Of a DNA stretch of 8,081 nucleotides, positions 1 to 5,454 are shown piece by piece; position 1 is the stretch's first letter, and the number at the start of each line of letters is the position of its first letter. The stretch is from the NCBI GenBank assembly GCA_013140465.1, contig JABFST010000430.1:1-8081 (forward strand). The letters are read 5' to 3'. The translations under genes and the position numbers were made by a program. The notes under the pieces are model-generated. The model was not told where the DNA came from and did not search any database. It saw only the letters and a program-made list of their open reading frames with translations. This DNA is from Methylococcaceae bacterium (GTDB taxonomy: Bacteria > Pseudomonadota > Gammaproteobacteria > Methylococcales > Methylomonadaceae).

Positions 1-342
1 CTGGATGAGTAATTCGTCTATAAAACGTTCGGCATCATAATTGGCAAAACAGCTGTTAAATTTGACCACCAATAAATGATCGACTGGCAATTGCTGGCAG
101 CTAATCACTTTTTCGCGCAAGCGCATCAGCCGTGATGGCGCATTGTCACCCAAAAAATATTCCAGGGGCTGTGGTTCAAAGGTCATCACCACCACAGGCA
201 AGTTTAACGCCCGCCCTTGTGCCGCCAATTTGTTGATGACGGTGCGGTGTCCCAAATGCAAGCCGTCGAAATTGCCAATCGTCAGTACGCAACCTTGTGC
301 AAACGGTTCTAAATGGGATAAGCCTCTAATTAAACGCATCAT
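1..342 (-). CDS. ribF: Riboflavin kinase / FAD synthetase, N-terminal part (runs off left edge)
   Basis: RibF converts riboflavin to FMN and then FMN to FAD in the cytoplasm. Only the first 114 codons are present, all from the N-terminal FMN adenylyltransferase domain; the C-terminal riboflavin kinase domain lies off the window. Visible signatures are the opening MRLIRGLSHL, the nucleotidyl-transferase motif GNFDGLHLGH at residues 23-32 with its HxGH-type signature, the FEPQP segment at 55-59, and SRLMRLREK, all typical of the family. Two ATG codons stand side by side (340-342 and 337-339). Either could be the start, and the second matches the usual MxLIRG beginning. No strong Shine-Dalgarno sequence precedes them. 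The gene is divergent from the regulator at 625, with about 280 bases between them. The reading frame is open to the window edge. Confidence 0.93.
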   Translation of the reverse strand, partial: MMRLIRGLSHLEPFAQGCVLTIGNFDGLHLGHRTVINKLAAQGRALNLPVVVMTFEPQPLEYFLGDNAPSRLMRLREKVISCQQLPVDHLLVVKFNSCFANYDAERFIDELLIQ

Positions 343-434
343 GCTGTTAATAACACAAAGATTTTCATTTTATCATGGGCAACCGATAAATAGTCGAGTC
401 ATTGGCGATTGCCAGTAGGCCAGCCCACCTTTAT

Positions 435-449
435 TGCCAAAATTTGGCA
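435..449. promoter_or_regulatory. Candidate operator palindrome
   Basis: The sequence is TGCCAAAATTTGGCA: two 7-base arms that are exact reverse complements around a single central A. It lies upstream of the weak promoter-like pair at 471-499, where an activator or dimeric repressor could bind. The symmetry is seen directly; the regulatory role is inferred. AraC-family proteins usually bind direct repeats, so this need not be the site of the regulator encoded next door. Confidence 0.3.
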
Positions 450-470
450 GAAAATGAGGGGAATATGTCA

Positions 471-499
471 TTGCTAAGGGCAAACCATTGGCGTAGATT
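471..499 (+). promoter_or_regulatory. Weak sigma70-like promoter candidate for the regulator-hoxX operon
   Basis: TTGCTA (471-476) and TAGATT (494-499) are 17 bases apart. Each matches the -35 or -10 consensus at four of six positions. Matches this weak are common by chance. It is listed because it has the right spacing and orientation and lies downstream of the palindrome at 435-449. Confidence 0.22.
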
Positions 500-624
500 T
501 TGATGCTCAATAAGCATTTTGGGCTTATCCCTGTTAAAACGCCTCCTTATTATCACACTATAAAAAACAGGTTTACGAGGTGTTTTTGCTACCCGCCAAC
601 TAATAAATTTAGTGAGGACTTATC

Positions 625-1680
625 ATGAAACTCCCGTTTATTCCCCCCTCAGACCTGCACCCACCCCAAGTTCGCGTCGCAAAAATCCGCCCCGTAGGTT
701 TGGTTGTGTACCCGGGTGCCGAAATTATCGACCTGACCGGCCCGATGGAAGTGTTTGCCTTTGCCAATAATGGCTTGCAACTTTCGGGCACTAGCGCAGA
801 ACCCGCGTATCCGATTGAGATCATCGCCGCCCAAACCGGCCCTATCACCACGTCGTGTGGCTTGCAGATAATTGCCACCAAAACCTATAACGACATCCAC
901 GACGGCATCGATACGCTAATTATAGTCGGCACGCCCGTGGTCGATTGCCTGTTGAGTGATCCTGCTTTGCAAGCATGGCTGAAGGCGATTGCGCCCAAGG
1001 TCAACCGCTTGGCATCGGTGTGTACGGGGGCATTCTTGCTGGCCAAAACCGGGCTGTTGGACGGTCGTAGCGCGACTAGCCATTGGGATTATTGTGCGCA
1101 ATTGGCGCGTGAATACCCCAACGTCAATGTCGAACCCGACCGCATATTTGTCCGCGACGGGCAGATTTCCACCTCAGGCGGCGTGACCTCGGGCATCGAC
1201 ATGGCCTTGTCTATGGTTGAAGAAGACTGGGGCAGCGAAGTGGCCTTACAAGTCGCACGATATTTGGTGGTGTTCCTTAAACGTCCGGGCGGGCAATCAC
1301 AATTTAGTGCCTATCTGACTAATGCCGCACATCGGCCTGACCTTAAGGATTTGCAAGCATGGATTATGATGAATTTAACCCTAGACCTGCGCGTAGAGCT
1401 GTTGGCTGAGCGTTTGGCGATGAGCCCGCGCAATTTTGCCCGTTTGTTTTTATCGGAAACAGGCATGACCCCCGCCAAGTTTGTGGAAATGGCGCGTATT
1501 GATGCGGCGCGGCATTATTTGTGTGGTACTGATTTGCCCATTGAAACCATCGCCACCCATGCGGGCTTTGCCGATGCCGAACGGATGCGCCGCGCGTTTT
1601 TACGGCAATTGGGCATCAACCCACATACGTTTCGGGCGCGTTTTGGCGTGTCCCAAACTTATACAGAACAAGCGGCCTAG
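625..1680 (+). CDS. GlxA-family transcriptional regulator (DJ-1/PfpI domain + AraC helix-turn-helix)
   Basis: This is a 351-residue transcription factor. Residues about 20-215 form a DJ-1/PfpI, class I glutamine-amidotransferase-like domain. It has a nucleophile-elbow-like cysteine in SVCTGAFLLAKTGLLDGR (C133) and a following SHW (H153), as is usual in GlxA-like regulators, where the domain is thought to sense a ligand and not to act as an enzyme. Residues about 245-340 are an AraC-type DNA-binding domain with two helix-turn-helices: the first around VELLAERLAMSPRNFARLF, the second in IETIATHAGFADAERMRRAF. The ATG at 625 is preceded by TGAGGA at 613-618, good spacing. The length is normal for the family, with a slightly long proline-rich N-terminus. 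The hoxX gene follows 60 bases later on the same strand with no terminator between, so the two are probably co-transcribed and hoxX may be a target. The ligand cannot be told from the sequence. Confidence 0.9.
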   Translation: MKLPFIPPSDLHPPQVRVAKIRPVGLVVYPGAEIIDLTGPMEVFAFANNGLQLSGTSAEPAYPIEIIAAQTGPITTSCGLQIIATKTYNDIHDGIDTLIIVGTPVVDCLLSDPALQAWLKAIAPKVNRLASVCTGAFLLAKTGLLDGRSATSHWDYCAQLAREYPNVNVEPDRIFVRDGQISTSGGVTSGIDMALSMVEEDWGSEVALQVARYLVVFLKRPGGQSQFSAYLTNAAHRPDLKDLQAWIMMNLTLDLRVELLAERLAMSPRNFARLFLSETGMTPAKFVEMARIDAARHYLCGTDLPIETIATHAGFADAERMRRAFLRQLGINPHTFRARFGVSQTYTEQAA

Positions 1681-1740
1681 AAAGCCGCCCATAATAACAA
1701 CACGTTTTAGCGTGACCAAGAAGGATTTGAGAGGATTATC

Positions 1741-3918
1741 ATGCGCATACTACTTATATCATCGGCTTTTTCTGGGCTGACCCAACGCTTTTATACCGAA
1801 CTCAATGACGCGGGCTTTATCGTGTCTGTTGAACTGCATCTGGGCAATACCGACATCTTGCAAGCGGGTGTGGCGTTATTTAAGCCCGATTTAATTTTAT
1901 GCCCGTTTCTAACGCGTAAACTGCCGCCAGCAATCTACGAAAACTATACCTGCCTGATTGTACATCCGGGCATTAAAGGCGACCGCGGCCCGTCATCCTT
2001 AGATTGGGCCATCCAATCCGGTGCCAGCGTGTGGGGCGTATCGTTGTTAGCCGCCGCCGAAGCAATGGACGCTGGGCCAATATGGGCGCACCAAACTTTC
2101 CCGATGCGCAACGCCACTAAAAGCAGCTTGTTCTATCGGGAAGTTACCCAGGCGGCAGTGGCGTGTTTATGGGAAGCCTTAAGCTATTTCGATGCCCCCG
2201 ATTTCAAACCCGAAATACAAGATCATCAACGCCCCGATTACCTAGGAACAACCCTGCCCGCTATGCAGCAAGCCGATAGAGCCATTGATTGGAAAAAACA
2301 CAAAACCGACGAAATCATCCGGCGCATACATGCCGCAGACGGCAGCCCGGGAGTTTTGGATCAAATCTATGGCTTGCCTGTGTATTTGTATAACGCCCAT
2401 CCAGAAACCCAACTGACAGGCAAGGCAGGGGAAATCATCGCCACCGCCAATCAGGCCATTTGCAGGGCGACTATTGATGGCGCAGTGTGGATAGGCCATT
2501 TAAAAGCCCAAGTCCCTAAGGGTGAAAAAGCCCTAAAACTACCTGCCACAGTAGTCTTGAAAGACTTGCTGCCGCAGCATGACAGCCGCCTGTCGGTGCT
2601 GAAAGGCTGGCTGTCAAAATCCATCAAAACCGTTAAGGCCATCGATATTGATTACCGCAAAGCCGGGCGGCAACTCCCTTGCCAAGAGGTGTGGCATGAG
2701 TTGGAGGGCGATGTCGCTTATTTGTACGCACCGTTCCACAACGGTGCGATGAGTACCGCACAATGCCGCTTGTTGCTGCATGTTTACCAGCATCTTGCCA
2801 CTTTGCCGATAGCCGTGATTGTGCTGATGGGCGGTGAAGAATCGTGGGGCAACGGCATACACTTAAACGCGATTGAAGCCGCTGACGATCCGGCGCATGA
2901 ATCTTGGCTTAATATTAACGCCATAGACGATATGGTCTACCAAATCATCACCACCCTCGATAAAGTCACGATAGCCGCTTTGGCGGGTAGTGCCGGGGCT
3001 GGCGGCGCGATGATGGCATTGGCGGCGGACAAAGTGTGGGCGCGTGAAGGCATTATCTTAAACCCACACTACAAAAACATGGGCGAACTGTACGGCTCGG
3101 AATATTGGACGTATTCCTTGCCCAAGCGGGTAGGCTTGGCAACTGCCACCGAACTGACCGAACAACGCCTGCCCATCAGCGCCAAAAAAGCTTGGCGCAT
3201 GGGTTTTATTGACACCGTGCTGGACAAAGACCACCGCATCTTTACCGCGCAAGTCAAACATTTGGCGCACAGCTTGGCGGCGGACAAGCCCGGGTTGCAG
3301 CACTGTCTGGCGCAAAAAGCCAAAACCCGTTGTGAAGACGAAGCCTTAAAACCCTTGTCCACTTATCGGCAATTTGAACTCACGCAAATGTACGCCAATT
3401 TTTATGGCAATGATGATTACCACCAAGCGCGTAAACGCTTTGTCTACAAACTCAACGACAGCCAAGATACCCCCACCAACATCGCCAGCCACAGGTTAGC
3501 CCCTGCAAAAGCCCCCGCGTCGGGCAGTTTGGCGCATTTTGTTTGGCAAGACGCGTATCGGCTAGGTGATGATGCCGTAGACAGCCAGCATCAAGATTTG
3601 TTTGTGTTGGCGGAGTTAGTGGCTGCTGCGACTGGGCCAGAAGCTAGGCTAGCCTCGTTTCGGCAGCTTTGCCAACATGTACAAGACCATTTCCACGAAG
3701 AAGAGGCCGTCATGGCGCATAAGGGCTATCGCGGCGCACGCAAACATCAACAAGAACACCAGCACATGCTAGACCAGCTCAAGGTAATGGACAAAAAATT
3801 AGCCGGGCAAGACTTTAAGCAAGCCGATTTGGAAGACTTTATGCACAGCTGGGGCAACCACATCATCCACGCCGACATGGCATTTGCAGCTAGCCTAAAA
3901 CAACCTGATTTGGCTTAG
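1741..3918 (+). CDS. hoxX: HoxX hydrogenase maturation protein with a C-terminal hemerythrin domain
   Basis: HoxX makes the CO ligand of the [NiFe]-hydrogenase active site from formyl-tetrahydrofolate, via formyl-CoA, when oxygen is present. Residues about 1-280 are the formyltransferase part: CPFLTRKLP at 54-62, HPGIKGDRGPSSLDWAI at 75-91, and MDAGPIW at 109-115, supplying likely catalytic H75 and D110. Residues about 315-500 are the enoyl-CoA-hydratase-like part: GNGIHLNAIE at 370-379, ESWLNINAIDD, the oxyanion-hole-like GSAGAGGAMMALAAD, and NPHYKNMGELYGSEYWTY. The HoxX core ends near residue 585 (RKRFVYK...SHR). After a short linker, residues about 598-720 form a bacteriohemerythrin domain with all seven di-iron ligands: H617, H650, E654, H669, H673, H707 and D712. 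HoxX is usually under 600 residues, so the extra 130 or so are this fused domain. A Shine-Dalgarno GAGAGG (1729-1734) lies six bases before the ATG. No other hydrogenase gene is in the window. Confidence 0.95.
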   Translation: MRILLISSAFSGLTQRFYTELNDAGFIVSVELHLGNTDILQAGVALFKPDLILCPFLTRKLPPAIYENYTCLIVHPGIKGDRGPSSLDWAIQSGASVWGVSLLAAAEAMDAGPIWAHQTFPMRNATKSSLFYREVTQAAVACLWEALSYFDAPDFKPEIQDHQRPDYLGTTLPAMQQADRAIDWKKHKTDEIIRRIHAADGSPGVLDQIYGLPVYLYNAHPETQLTGKAGEIIATANQAICRATIDGAVWIGHLKAQVPKGEKALKLPATVVLKDLLPQHDSRLSVLKGWLSKSIKTVKAIDIDYRKAGRQLPCQEVWHELEGDVAYLYAPFHNGAMSTAQCRLLLHVYQHLATLPIAVIVLMGGEESWGNGIHLNAIEAADDPAHESWLNINAIDDMVYQIITTLDKVTIAALAGSAGAGGAMMALAADKVWAREGIILNPHYKNMGELYGSEYWTYSLPKRVGLATATELTEQRLPISAKKAWRMGFIDTVLDKDHRIFTAQVKHLAHSLAADKPGLQHCLAQKAKTRCEDEALKPLSTYRQFELTQMYANFYGNDDYHQARKRFVYKLNDSQDTPTNIASHRLAPAKAPASGSLAHFVWQDAYRLGDDAVDSQHQDLFVLAELVAAATGPEARLASFRQLCQHVQDHFHEEEAVMAHKGYRGARKHQQEHQHMLDQLKVMDKKLAGQDFKQADLEDFMHSWGNHIIHADMAFAASLKQPDLA

Positions 3919-3960
3919 CTGAGTTTAGGGCCGTCATATAAGGTGTAATCCTCCCATAAA

Positions 3961-3986
3961 AAACCCGCCTTAAGTTGGGCGGGTTT
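3961..3986 (+). terminator. Intrinsic terminator after hoxX
   Basis: AAACCCGCC (3961-3969) and GGCGGGTTT (3978-3986) form a 9-bp stem with an 8-base loop, followed by CCTT. An A-rich run precedes the stem, so it could also stop leftward transcription. It begins about 42 bases after the hoxX stop codon and marks the end of the regulator-hoxX operon. Confidence 0.8.
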
Positions 3987-4160
3987 CCTTGTCATTTCCC
4001 CAGTTTCTACTAGACTTAAGGCCGTTCTGCCCATGCTTACAGCTGGTTTGGCTGTTTTATCGGTTTGTCAAAAATGGCCAGTAAGCCGTCATGGCTAGTA
4101 ATCAGCACTGGTTATGCCTGTAAATCAACTGCAAAATAGCCCCAAAACCTAGGCTTTGTC
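3987..4160. other. Non-coding spacer entering the repeat island
   Basis: No gene, RNA or convincing signal is seen here. It is the transition from the hoxX terminator to the first palindrome copy. Confidence 0.5.
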
Positions 4161-4180
4161 AGGATGAAGACCTGGAGTAA
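4161..4180 (+). pseudogene. Remnant of a RAYT gene 3' end
   Basis: GATGAAGACCTGGAGTAA (4163-4180) differs at one base from the last 18 bases of the intact RAYT gene (4972-4989) and would encode the same DEDLE-stop ending. It runs straight into palindrome copy 1, just as the intact gene runs into copy 5. Upstream of it the similarity to the RAYT gene stops. I read it as the leftover tail of a second, deleted or rearranged RAYT copy. A match this short could also reflect a junction sequence carried with the palindrome. Confidence 0.45.
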
Positions 4181-4199
4181 AAAACATGTTTTTTACTCT
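4174..4199. repeat. Palindromic repeat, copy 1
   Basis: The left arm is GGAGTAAAAAACA and the right arm its reverse complement, except that the last base is T instead of C. The inner 24 bases (4175-4198) are a perfect palindrome centred on CATG, with no loop. Sequence to the right differs from most other copies: it goes directly into the ATGATTTTAGGG tail of the small gene fragment. Confidence 0.9.
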
Positions 4200-4212
4200 G
4201 AACATGATTTTA

Positions 4213-4236
4213 GGGTAAAAAACATGTTTTTTACTC
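4213..4236. repeat. Palindromic repeat, copy 2
   Basis: The perfect core runs from GTAAAAAACA to its complement (4215-4234). The left flank is TTTAGGG instead of TTGGAG, giving a G-T mismatch next to the core. The right flank is the common CCGAAATCGGC. Its centre is 38 bases from that of copy 1. Confidence 0.88.
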
Positions 4237-4318
4237 CGAAATCGGCAACCACGCCAGCAGACTAAGCACCCAAGCCGCCGTCGAACTGGAACACGTTAAA
4301 CACCTGATTTTAGGGTAA
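4235..4318 (+). pseudogene. Small gene fragment, C-terminal half, copy 1
   Basis: This frame has no start codon. It begins inside palindrome copy 2 and reads SEIGNHASRL...EHVKHLILG, then a TAA that belongs to palindrome copy 3. The same segment recurs after copies 3, 5, 6 and 7. The recurring frame and in-frame length differences show that it descends from a protein-coding sequence. I do not recognise the family. By position it may be the second half of the gene whose first half is seen at 5111 and 5334. Confidence 0.5.
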
Positions 4319-4336
4319 AAAACATGTTTTTTATTC
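4313..4336. repeat. Palindromic repeat, copy 3
   Basis: The same left flank as copy 2 (TTTAGGG) leads into a core that ends in TTATTCC instead of TTACTCC, so one base pair is lost. The right flank is CCGAAATCG. The centre lies exactly 100 bases after that of copy 2, making copies 2-3 a short tandem unit. Confidence 0.87.
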
Positions 4337-4415
4337 CGAAATCGCGAACCACGCCAGCAGCCTACGCGCCCAAGCCACCGCTGAACTGGATCACGTTAAA
4401 CACATGATTTTAGGG
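4335..4415 (+). pseudogene. Small gene fragment, C-terminal half, copy 2
   Basis: This reads SEIANHASSLRAQATAELDH and then VKHMILG, with no start codon. Three extra bases after the TTTAGGG tail remove the stop seen in copy 1, so the frame stays open through palindrome copy 4 and into the first codons of the RAYT gene in another frame, ending at 4475. It is a relic like its sister copies. Confidence 0.48.
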
Positions 4416-4419
4416 GGGA

Positions 4420-4441
4420 GTAAAAAAACATGTTTTTTTAC
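4420..4441. repeat. Palindromic repeat, copy 4 (7-A variant, directly upstream of RAYT)
   Basis: A perfect 22-base palindrome with half-arm GTAAAAAAACA, so seven A's per arm where the other copies have six. One extra base in each arm keeps the symmetry, which implies paired change or gene conversion and not simple drift. It ends 11 bases before the RAYT start codon, where the RAYT's own recognition element would be expected. Confidence 0.88.
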
Positions 4442-4452
4442 GAATATTAAAT

Positions 4453-4989
4453 ATGCTAAAAAAATACCAACATAATCCAGCGCATTTATTTGTCGATAAC
4501 AGTCCGTACTTTATTACCTCGGCTATTTATCAAAAACGGAACTTACTGTGCTCAAATGAAATTAAGGATAACCTTTTAAACACGATTCAACTCTGTTTTG
4601 CTGAAAAAGGCTGGCTTTTAAACGATTGGGTCATTCTCGATAATCATTACCATTTGCTCGGGACCAGTAAAATCGGTGAGGATTTGGGTGGTATTTTTAG
4701 CAAAATACACATGCTATCGGCCAAATTTATCCGTTCACGGCTACAAGCAGAAAAACCCATTTGGTGGAATTACTGGGATTATTGTCCGCGTGATGAGCGG
4801 GATTATTTTATCCGGCTGAATTATTTGTTTAACAATCCTGTTAAGCATGGTTATGTGGCTGATTTAAAGGATTATCCTTACTCAAGTTTCCACGAACTGT
4901 TGAAAAAACAAGGTAGGGACTCCTTAGTGCAACAGTTTAGAAAATATCCCGAATATAAAAATTTACATTTGGATGAAGACTTGGAGTAA
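4453..4989 (+). CDS. REP-associated tyrosine transposase (RAYT, IS200-like Y1 family)
   Basis: This is a 178-residue single-strand DNA endonuclease of the HUH/Y1 class. RAYTs are domesticated relatives of IS200/IS605 transposases that act on short palindromic (REP) elements near their own gene. The fold opens with PYFITSAIYQKRNLL. The HUH metal-binding pair is H65-Y66-H67 in WVILDNHYHLL. Further on is WWNYWDYCPRDERDYFIRLNY, then the family-typical NPVKHGYV at 128-135; Y124 in NYLFNNPV is the likely catalytic tyrosine. The length is normal and the frame intact. No clear Shine-Dalgarno sequence precedes the ATG. Palindrome copy 4 ends 11 bases upstream. The stop codon TAA (4987-4989) lies inside palindrome copy 5. 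The gene is visibly richer in A and T than the flanking hoxX and peptidase genes, suggesting foreign origin. Confidence 0.9.
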   Translation: MLKKYQHNPAHLFVDNSPYFITSAIYQKRNLLCSNEIKDNLLNTIQLCFAEKGWLLNDWVILDNHYHLLGTSKIGEDLGGIFSKIHMLSAKFIRSRLQAEKPIWWNYWDYCPRDERDYFIRLNYLFNNPVKHGYVADLKDYPYSSFHELLKKQGRDSLVQQFRKYPEYKNLHLDEDLE

Positions 4990-5008
4990 AAAACATGTTT
5001 TTTACTCC
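4983..5008. repeat. Palindromic repeat, copy 5 (contains RAYT stop codon)
   Basis: A perfect 26-base palindrome with half-arm GGAGTAAAAAACA. The TAA within it ends the RAYT gene. Its GGAG and its central ATG (4995) are separated by eight bases, a normal Shine-Dalgarno distance. A 29-codon open frame starts at that ATG and ends at 5084, but it has no sign of being a real gene. This copy opens the first 223-bp unit. Confidence 0.93.
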
Positions 5009-5107
5009 GAAATCAGCAGCCTATGCGCCCAAGCCTTGCAACACCAACCCGCCGCTGAATTGGAGCAAGTCTAGCAGCCCATAGAACGTATGATTTTAGG
5101 ATTATAA
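5006..5107 (+). pseudogene. Small gene fragment, C-terminal half, copy 3
   Basis: This reads SEISSLCAQALQHQPAAELE, then QV, an in-frame TAG, QPIERMILGL and stop. It has no start codon. It is 12 bases (four codons) shorter near its left end than the copy at 5452. The TAG stands where a coding codon would be expected and is shared by the three right-hand copies, so the damage came before the duplication. Confidence 0.5.
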
Positions 5108-5110
5108 AAC

Positions 5111-5212
5111 ATGATTAATAGAGCTGAATTAGAGAATCAATTAATCCATAAAACTCATCATTTGCCGATTGAGGCCATAGAAACGATGTTGAAGCTGGCT
5201 TACTTGGAGTAA
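5111..5212 (+). CDS. Short open frame MINRAELENQL..., copy 1; probable N-terminal half of a broken gene
   Basis: A 33-residue frame begins MINRAELENQLIHK, continues HHLPIEAIETMLKLAYLE, and stops at a TAA supplied by palindrome copy 6. TTTTAGGA (5094-5101) gives a Shine-Dalgarno sequence nine bases before the ATG. Short proteins with this look are often antitoxin-like, but I cannot assign a family. The abrupt end inside the palindrome, and the coding-like SEI... segment straight after it, suggest that the palindrome split one small gene in two. Compared with the copy at 5334 there are seven base differences, three of them silent. Expression is possible but unproven. Confidence 0.4.
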   Translation: MINRAELENQLIHKTHHLPIEAIETMLKLAYLE

Positions 5213-5231
5213 AAAACATGTTTTTTACTCC
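5206..5231. repeat. Palindromic repeat, copy 6
   Basis: A perfect 26-base palindrome, identical to copies 5 and 7. Its TAA ends the short frame that begins at 5111. The central ATG (5218) opens a 32-codon frame ending at 5316. Confidence 0.93.
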
Positions 5232-5330
5232 GAAATCGGCGCCCTACGCGCCCAAGCCTTGCAACAACAACCTGCCGCCGAATTGGAGCAAGTCTAGCAG
5301 CACGTTGAACGTATGATTTTAGGAATATAA
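5229..5330 (+). pseudogene. Small gene fragment, C-terminal half, copy 4
   Basis: This reads SEIGALRAQALQQQPAAELE, then QV, TAG, QHVERMILGI and stop. It has no start codon. It carries a four-codon gap like the copy at 5006, and the same in-frame TAG. Confidence 0.5.
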
Positions 5331-5333
5331 AAC

Positions 5334-5435
5334 ATGATTAATAGGGCTGAATTAGAAAATCAATTAGCCCATGAAATTCATCATTTGCCGATTGAAGCCA
5401 TAGAAACGATGTTGAAGCTGGCTTACTTGGAGTAA
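5334..5435 (+). CDS. Short open frame MINRAELENQL..., copy 2; probable N-terminal half of a broken gene
   Basis: A 33-residue frame begins MINRAELENQLAHE, continues IHHLPIEAIETMLKLAYLE, and ends at the TAA inside palindrome copy 7. It differs from the copy at 5111 at three residues (I/A, K/E and T/I near positions 12-15). TTTTAGGA (5317-5324) is a plausible Shine-Dalgarno sequence. It is probably a truncated relic of the same small gene. The family is not recognised. Confidence 0.4.
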   Translation: MINRAELENQLAHEIHHLPIEAIETMLKLAYLE

Positions 5436-5454
5436 AAAACATGTTTTTTACTCC
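5429..5454. repeat. Palindromic repeat, copy 7
   Basis: A perfect 26-base palindrome, identical to copies 5 and 6, and the last copy in the window. Its TAA closes the frame from 5334. The central ATG (5441) opens a 36-codon frame ending at 5551. Confidence 0.93.

Larger units (their letters stand above)
343..624. other. Divergent intergenic region between ribF and the glxA-like regulator
   Basis: I find no gene here. The region must hold the promoters for ribF (leftward) and for the regulator-hoxX operon (rightward). Three things stand out: a near-perfect short palindrome at 435-449, a weak promoter-like pair (TTGCTA at 471-476, TAGATT at 494-499, 17-base spacer), and a good Shine-Dalgarno stretch just before position 625. 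No RNA gene or terminator is evident. Confidence 0.6.
4983..5454 (+). repeat. Two tandem 223-bp units bounded by palindromes 5, 6 and 7
   Basis: Palindromes 5, 6 and 7 begin at 4983, 5206 and 5429, exactly 223 bases apart each time. Each unit holds, in order, the palindrome, the C-terminal-half fragment (SEI...MILG), and a 33-codon open frame starting MINRAELENQL. The two units differ by scattered substitutions, so the duplication is not very recent. A third, partial unit follows copy 7 and then switches to a different gene (UPF0175) where the 33-codon frame would be. Confidence 0.85.

Noticed and set aside
143..418. A 91-codon plus-strand open frame at the left end
   Set aside because: It lies opposite ribF, whose minus-strand frame has clear family motifs. 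The plus-strand product is cysteine- and lysine-rich without any recognisable pattern.
503..517. Small hairpin ATGCT-CAATA-AGCAT upstream of the regulator
   Set aside because: Five base pairs with a five-base loop in AT-rich DNA is too weak to call a feature.
1701..1714. Inverted repeat CACG...CGTG between the regulator and hoxX
   Set aside because: Only four base pairs around a six-base gap, easily expected by chance, with no T-run after it.
3069..3362. Long minus-strand open frames inside hoxX and other genes
   Set aside because: They are shadows of strongly supported plus-strand genes and show no domain, motif or ribosome binding site of their own.
4983..5008. Palindrome copies as intrinsic terminators
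   Set aside because: The stem is AT-rich with no spare loop bases, and no U-tract follows the stem; the T-run is part of the arm itself. A weak effect on transcription cannot be excluded.
4174..5454. The seven palindromes as a CRISPR array
   Set aside because: Spacing varies (38, 100, 106, 565, 223, 223 bases), the intervening sequences are themselves repeated and not unique spacers, and no cas gene is present.
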